This document shows, one piece after another, positions 59,950-64,000 of a DNA stretch of 64,000 nucleotides. Origin of the DNA: an uncultured Dorea sp. Lineage in GTDB: Bacteria > Bacillota > Clostridia > Lachnospirales > Lachnospiraceae. Both the position numbers and the translations under genes were made by a program. The notes under the pieces were generated by a model. It saw only the letters and a program-made list of their open reading frames with translations. It searched no databases and was not told the DNA's origin. The stretch is from the NCBI GenBank assembly GCA_910586965.1, contig CAJUMF010000004.1:1-64000 (forward strand), given 5' to 3'. Position 1 is the stretch's first letter, and each line of letters opens with the position of its first letter.

Positions 59950-60762
59950 ATGATAAAAGCAGATGTACATATGCATACGGATTTTTCTCATGACTCTGAC
60001 AGTACCCCGGAGGAGATGGCAGAGGGGGCTATAAGGAAAGGGCTTGAGGTTATTTGTTTTACGGATCATTTTGATAAGGATAACATGGACTGGGGTGCAG
60101 AGGATGTCTTTGACCCGGAGAAGTATTTTGAAAAAATGGTGCAGGTTCAGGAGAAGTACCGAGACAGGCTCCAGATCCGGATTGGGGTGGAGTTGGGACT
60201 GCAGCCGCATCTGGGCAGTTTTTATGAAGCGTTTGTGAAAAAATATCCTTTTGACTTTGTCATTGGTTCCGTCCACTCAGCAGAAAGGACAGATATTGCT
60301 CAGAAGAAAGTATTTGCGGGGAGAACGGATGCAGAAGCTTACCGAGTCATTTTTCAGGAGATGATCGAGGATGTGAAGGCATATCACGATTTTGATGTGT
60401 TCGGCCATGTGGATTATGTGGCCAGATATGGCAGGGAGCGTGAGAAAGAGTATTCCTATCAGAGGTTTGCAGATGAGATTGATACCCTCCTTCGCATCCT
60501 GATAGATAAAGGGTGCGGAATCGAACTGAATATGTCAGGGTTAAAGTACGGGCTTCCTTTTGCCCATCCTCACACGGATGTACTGAAAAGATACCGGGAG
60601 CTTGGGGGTGAGCTTATTACTGTCGGCGCCGACGGGCACAGACCTGAACATATCGCCTATGATTATGATAAGGTCAGAGATATCCTTGCGGAGTGCGGAT
60701 TTAAGTATTATGCGGAATTTAAGGAGAGGAAGCCGCACTTTTACAAATGTTTGCAGTCATAA
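59950..60762 (+). CDS. hisK: PHP-family histidinol-phosphatase (HisJ/HisK-type)
   Basis: The 270-residue PHP enzyme removes phosphate from histidinol phosphate. Metal ligands are in ADVHMHTDFSHDS, CFTDHFD, GVELGLQP, IGSVHSAE, FGHVDYVARYG and GADGHRPEHI. Its length matches HisJ of Firmicutes. AGGAGG precedes the start by ten bases. No other histidine genes lie nearby, which is common for this phosphatase. Confidence 0.9.
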   Translation: MIKADVHMHTDFSHDSDSTPEEMAEGAIRKGLEVICFTDHFDKDNMDWGAEDVFDPEKYFEKMVQVQEKYRDRLQIRIGVELGLQPHLGSFYEAFVKKYPFDFVIGSVHSAERTDIAQKKVFAGRTDAEAYRVIFQEMIEDVKAYHDFDVFGHVDYVARYGREREKEYSYQRFADEIDTLLRILIDKGCGIELNMSGLKYGLPFAHPHTDVLKRYRELGGELITVGADGHRPEHIAYDYDKVRDILAECGFKYYAEFKERKPHFYKCLQS

Positions 60763-60823
60763 GGAATGAACGCCCGGCAAGCAGTATATGCGGATTTGGT
60801 AGAAGTATATTTAAGAAACGTAT

Positions 60824-61168
60824 ATGGGTGAGATACAGACAGATCTTGCTATATTTCCCAGGAAAAGCAGCACCTACACGAATCAGAAAATAACATATAA
60901 AGTGACAAAATCAGATGCAAAAAACGGGACGGTCGCGTTAACAAAGTATGATAAGAAAAAAACGTCTGTTGTGATATCTGCCACTGTAACTATAAACGGG
61001 TATACTCTTAAAGTTACCATCGGTAAAAATGTCACCAGCATTGGAACCAAGGCTTTTCAGGGATGTTCGTCATTGAAAACCATCCGGATTAAATCAACTT
61101 CCTTGAAAAAACCTAAGAAACTGTTCAAAAAGAAAGGTCAGGCTTCTACTGTGAAAATTAAAAAATAG
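60824..61168 (+). pseudogene. Cell-surface BspA/LRR_5-like protein fragment
   Basis: The 114-codon frame encodes one unit typical of clostridial surface proteins: TYKVTKSDAKNGTVALTKYD, then SATVTINGYTLKVTIGKNVT, then IGTKAFQGCSSLKTIRIKST, a BspA-type leucine-rich repeat. No signal peptide, wall anchor or ribosome-binding site is present, so it is a piece of a once larger gene, probably its C-terminal end. The remainder was lost by deletion. Confidence 0.6.
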
Positions 61169-61308
61169 TCTATGACAGGATTTCCTGTCAAGAGAAAGTA
61201 TGTACAGATTTTGGGGAATCCTATGTGCAAGCTGCTGAAAATATCAGTTCAGGGATGAACTACAGTAAAAATATAGAAAAGGCACTTGAATTTTTGTATC
61301 AGATTTAG
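61163..61308 (+). other. Open-frame tail, possible gene relic
   Basis: Within the ~240-base gap before gap, a frame without start runs to a TAG and reads DFGESYVQAAENIS, then YSKNIEKALEFLYQI, with the look of a helical C-terminus. No family was recognised. The gap promoter overlaps its end. Confidence 0.3.
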
Positions 61309-61314
61309 TACAAT
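61286..61314 (+). promoter_or_regulatory. Promoter of gap
   Basis: TTGAAT and TACAAT are separated by 17 bases, giving a leader of about 90 bases before the glycolytic genes. Confidence 0.65.
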
Positions 61315-61408
61315 AGCAAATAGTTGATGATTCTTTAACAATGATTAAGGAATTCATTATAAAAAGGCTGTGTAACCAGTTAATAAAACTTTTAGGAGGA
61401 ATTTAATC

Positions 61409-62422
61409 ATGGCAGTAAAAGTAGCGATTAATGGATTTGGACGTATTGGACGTCTTGCATTCAGACAGATGTTCGGAGCAGAAGGATACGAGGTAGTTGC
61501 GATCAACGATTTGACATCCCCGAAGATGCTTGCACACTTACTTAAGTATGATTCTTCTCAGGGCAAATACGCTTTGGCTGACAAGGTAGAGTCTACTGAG
61601 GATTCTATCATCGTAGACGGAAAAGAGATTAAGATTTATGCAAAAGCTAACGCTGAGGAGCTTCCATGGGGCGAGATCGGCGTTGACGTAGTTCTTGAGT
61701 GTACAGGTTTCTATACATCCAAGGAGAAAGCATCTGCTCACGTTAAGGCAGGCGCAAGAAAGGTAGTTATTTCCGCGCCGGCTGGAAATGACCTTCCGAC
61801 TATCGTTTACAATGTTAACCATGACACACTGAAAGCAGAGGATACCGTTATTTCTGCAGCTTCCTGTACAACAAACTGTCTGGCGCCTATGGCTAAGGCT
61901 CTTAACGACCTTGCAAAGATCAAATCCGGTATCATGTGTACAATCCACGCTTACACAGGCGATCAGATGACACTTGACGGACCGCAGAGAAAAGGCGATT
62001 TAAGAAGATCCCGTGCAGCAGCGGTCAATATCGTTCCGAACAGCACAGGCGCAGCTAAGGCTATCGGCCTTGTTATCCCTGAGCTTAACGGCAAGCTTAT
62101 CGGCGCGGCACAGCGTATCCCGACACCGACAGGTTCTACAACAATCCTTACAGCAGTAGTTGAAGGTAATGTAACGGTTGACGAGATCAACGCAGCAATG
62201 AAAGCAGCAGCAACAGAGTCCTTCGGATACAACACAGACGAGATCGTATCCAGCGATATCATCGGCATGAGATATGGTTCACTGTTCGATGCTACACAGA
62301 CAATGGTATGTCCGTTAGACAACGGCACAACAGAGGTTCAGGTAGTATCCTGGTATGACAACGAGAATTCCTACACAAGCCAGATGGTAAGGACAATCAA
62401 GTATTTCTCTGAACTTGCGTAG
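61409..62422 (+). CDS. gap: Glyceraldehyde-3-phosphate dehydrogenase
   Basis: The 337-residue enzyme oxidises glyceraldehyde-3-phosphate with NAD. The Rossmann start [18 protein letters not shown], catalytic cysteine in [12 protein letters not shown] (~residue 153) and [14 protein letters not shown] are all present. AGGAGGA precedes the start. Codon use is visibly biased to favoured codons, as expected for a highly expressed gene. First of gap-pgk-tpiA, with a terminator before pgk. Confidence 0.98.
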   Translation: MAVKVAINGFGRIGRLAFRQMFGAEGYEVVAINDLTSPKMLAHLLKYDSSQGKYALADKVESTEDSIIVDGKEIKIYAKANAEELPWGEIGVDVVLECTGFYTSKEKASAHVKAGARKVVISAPAGNDLPTIVYNVNHDTLKAEDTVISAASCTTNCLAPMAKALNDLAKIKSGIMCTIHAYTGDQMTLDGPQRKGDLRRSRAAAVNIVPNSTGAAKAIGLVIPELNGKLIGAAQRIPTPTGSTTILTAVVEGNVTVDEINAAMKAAATESFGYNTDEIVSSDIIGMRYGSLFDATQTMVCPLDNGTTEVQVVSWYDNENSYTSQMVRTIKYFSELA

Positions 62423-62437
62423 AGCATTTGGTGAGGT

Positions 62438-62516
62438 TTTTTCGAGCCTAGTGCGAACGCAGTTCTTTGGAACTTAGCGAGGTTTCTCACGAGCTTAGTC
62501 TCGAAGAACTACCTTA
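62438..62516. repeat. Three related ~23-base units after gap
   Basis: Units beginning GAGCCTAGTGCGAA, GAACTTAGCGAGG and GAGCTTAGTCTCGAA follow each other between the gap stop and its terminator. They share the core GARCYTAG and end in TTC- or AC-rich parts. They may be a palindromic intergenic repeat or an RNA-structured 3' region. Confidence 0.45.
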
Positions 62517-62532
62517 GAAAAGACTCAACAAA

Positions 62533-62562
62533 GGGTCCGGTCTTTTGGACCGGACCCTTTTT
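62533..62562 (+). terminator. Terminator after gap
   Basis: GGGTCCGGTC and GACCGGACCC form a perfect ten-base stem with a five-base loop, followed by TTTTT. Confidence 0.92.
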
Positions 62563-62604
62563 CAATCCACAATGAAACCTTATATTTTACAGGAGGCTAT
62601 ATAT

Positions 62605-63798
62605 ATGCTTAATAAAAAATCAGTTGACGATATCAATGTAAAAGGCTTGAAGGTTCTTTGCAGATGTGATTTTAACGTTCCGCTCATCGACGGAAAGATT
62701 ACAGATGAGAACCGTCTTGTAGCTGCACTTCCGACCATCAAGAAACTGGTTGCAGACGGCGGAAAAGTAATCCTCTGCTCCCACCTTGGAAAACCGAAGG
62801 GAGAGCCGAAACCGGAGCTTTCTCTTGCGCCGGTGGCAGCGCGCCTTTCTGAGCTTCTCGGTCAGGAAGTAAAGTTTGCCGCTGATGCAAATGTTGTGGG
62901 CGAGAACGCGAAGGCTGCAGTTGCGGCTATGAATGACGGAGACGTTATCCTTCTTGAAAATACACGTTACCGCGCAGAGGAGACAAAGAACGGCGAGGCG
63001 TTCAGCAAAGACCTTGCGTCTCTCTGCGATGTATTTGTAAATGATGCATTCGGGACCGCACACCGCGCGCACTGCTCAAACGTGGGCGTGACACAGTTCG
63101 TTGACACGGCGGCAGTGGGGTATCTCATGCAGAAAGAGATTGATTTCCTCGGAAATGCAGTAAACAACCCGGAGAGGCCGTTTGTGGCAATCCTCGGCGG
63201 GGCGAAGGTTTCCAGCAAGATTTCCGTAATCGAGAACTTGCTTGACAAGGTGGACACGCTGATCATTGGCGGCGGCATGTCCTATACGTTCAGCAAGGCG
63301 CAGGGTGGCAGCGTAGGCGGCTCCCTTCTTGAGGCTGACTACTGCGAGTATGCCCTTAACATGTTAAAGAAAGCGGAGGAGAAGGGCGTGAAGTTACTTC
63401 TTCCTGTTGACACCGTGATTGCAGACGACTTTTCCAACGATGCGAACTCTAAGGTCGTGGCATCCGGCGAGATTCCGGACGGCTGGCAGGGACTTGACAT
63501 CGGGCCGAAGACGACAGAGATTTTCTGCGAGGCAGTGAAAGACGCGAAGACCGTTGTATGGAACGGGCCGATGGGCTGCTTTGAGATGCCGAAGTTTGCC
63601 ACAGGTACAGAGGCAGTAGCAAAAGCACTTGCGGATACCGAGGCAGTGACTATCATCGGCGGCGGCGACTCCGCAGCGGCAGTGAACCAGTTGGGATACG
63701 GCGATAAGATGACCCACATCTCCACAGGCGGCGGCGCATCCCTCGAGTTCTTAGAAGGCAAGGAGCTGCCGGGCGTAGCGGCGGCTAATGACCGCTAG
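62605..63798 (+). CDS. pgk: Phosphoglycerate kinase
   Basis: The 397-residue enzyme makes ATP from 1,3-bisphosphoglycerate. It has [45 protein letters not shown], the nucleotide segment [14 protein letters not shown] and the C-terminal [15 protein letters not shown]. The ATG after CAGGAGG is used; an in-frame start 60 bases earlier overlaps the gap terminator. Confidence 0.97.
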   Translation: MLNKKSVDDINVKGLKVLCRCDFNVPLIDGKITDENRLVAALPTIKKLVADGGKVILCSHLGKPKGEPKPELSLAPVAARLSELLGQEVKFAADANVVGENAKAAVAAMNDGDVILLENTRYRAEETKNGEAFSKDLASLCDVFVNDAFGTAHRAHCSNVGVTQFVDTAAVGYLMQKEIDFLGNAVNNPERPFVAILGGAKVSSKISVIENLLDKVDTLIIGGGMSYTFSKAQGGSVGGSLLEADYCEYALNMLKKAEEKGVKLLLPVDTVIADDFSNDANSKVVASGEIPDGWQGLDIGPKTTEIFCEAVKDAKTVVWNGPMGCFEMPKFATGTEAVAKALADTEAVTIIGGGDSAAAVNQLGYGDKMTHISTGGGASLEFLEGKELPGVAAANDR

Positions 63799-63799
63799 A

Positions 63800-63894
63800 A
63801 TGCGTATATGCTGAAATTGCGGCGTTAGACACAACTTGACGTACCTCTTGTACGCCTGCGTTGTGCCTGCCTTGCAATTTAACCATATCCGCAT
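63800..63894. repeat. Long imperfect palindrome between pgk and tpiA
   Basis: ATGCGTATATG at one end mirrors CATATCCGCAT at the other. Inside, AAATTGC mirrors GCAATTT, ACACAAC mirrors GTTGTG, and GTAC pairs around a CTCTT-like centre. The ~95-base segment would fold as one long hairpin. It may be a small MITE-like or REP-like intergenic element, or an RNA processing or termination structure. Confidence 0.6.
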
Positions 63895-63941
63895 CCTATC
63901 GGATGAAATGATTAACATAAATATTTTGGAGGAAAATAAAA

Positions 63942-64000
63942 ATGGCAAGAAGAAAGATTGTTGCAGGCAACTGGAAGATGAACAAGACACCGAGCGAGGC
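63942..64000 (+). CDS. tpiA: Triosephosphate isomerase (cut by window end)
   Basis: The first 19 codons read MARRKIVAGNWKMNKTPSE, the unmistakable N-terminus of triosephosphate isomerase with the active-site Asn and Lys in GNWKMN. TTGGAGGA precedes the start. The remainder lies outside the window. Confidence 0.95.
   Translation, partial: MARRKIVAGNWKMNKTPSE

Overview
The window looks like a chromosome segment of a Gram-positive, spore-forming gut anaerobe of the Lachnospiraceae (Clostridia cluster XIVa) type. The support is indirect: strong AGGAGG ribosome-binding sites, sigma-A promoters, a T-box leader, spoIIM and a SpoVB/MurJ-type flippase, a Gram-positive LexA box at recA, DUF3990/DUF3791 genes, and a minimal Rrf2-iscS-iscU-mnmA cluster. 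Species cannot be fixed from sequence alone. No rRNA, tRNA or CRISPR array was seen.

Layout. 1-3.8 kb: scarred accessory DNA with a decapitated GyrI-like domain, an Rpn-type nuclease, a winged-helix relic, a 37-codon Hol-Tox-like toxin gene with an apparent antisense RNA, a repeat-bearing lipoprotein and a REC-GGDEF diguanylate cyclase. 3.9-12.6 kb: a peptidase P and a T-box-controlled trpEGDCFBA operon, in which trpG carries a one-base frameshift. 12.6-18.7 kb: sulfur amino acid genes (Rrf2 regulator, cysK, metY), a deleted azlCD relic with an adjoining LysR gene, and rplY/ctc. 18.8-20.5 kb: glnK-amt for ammonium uptake. 20.7-21.7 kb: a tightly overlapping DUF3791-DUF3990-unknown trio that resembles an ADP-ribosyltransferase toxin module. 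21.7-27 kb: housekeeping genes (HAD phosphatase, phosphoesterase, scpAB, D,D-carboxypeptidase).

27-38.5 kb: a YtrA-type GntR/ABC-transporter operon whose permease gene is split by an integrated element of about 8.1 kb. The element carries a tyrosine integrase, a divergent repressor/excisionase switch, a rolling-circle-type HUH Rep protein, an Nmad3 (nucleotide-modification-associated) protein and several small unknown genes. The permease reading frame rejoins across the two ends, which locates the insertion to within a few tens of bases.

38.5-50.2 kb: a DUF1292 protein, a two-component system divergent from a CsbB/YfhO-like glycosylation pair, an AAA-ATPase/PD-(D/E)XK protein, an ArsR/C_GCAxxG_C_C/rhodanese sulfur or redox module, a DUF1113-type membrane protein and a TipA-like MerR regulator with a 19-bp-spacer promoter. 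50.2-64 kb: core genes recA-recX-rny, a Nudix hydrolase, spoIIM, a flippase, iscR-iscS-iscU-mnmA, a HisJ-type phosphatase, then the glycolytic run gap-pgk-tpiA, with tpiA cut by the window end.

The parts most worth following up are the disrupted transporter with its Nmad3-bearing element, the DUF3990 trio, the Hol-Tox locus with its antisense RNA, the trpG frameshift, and several well-formed palindromic operators that pair naturally with adjacent regulators.
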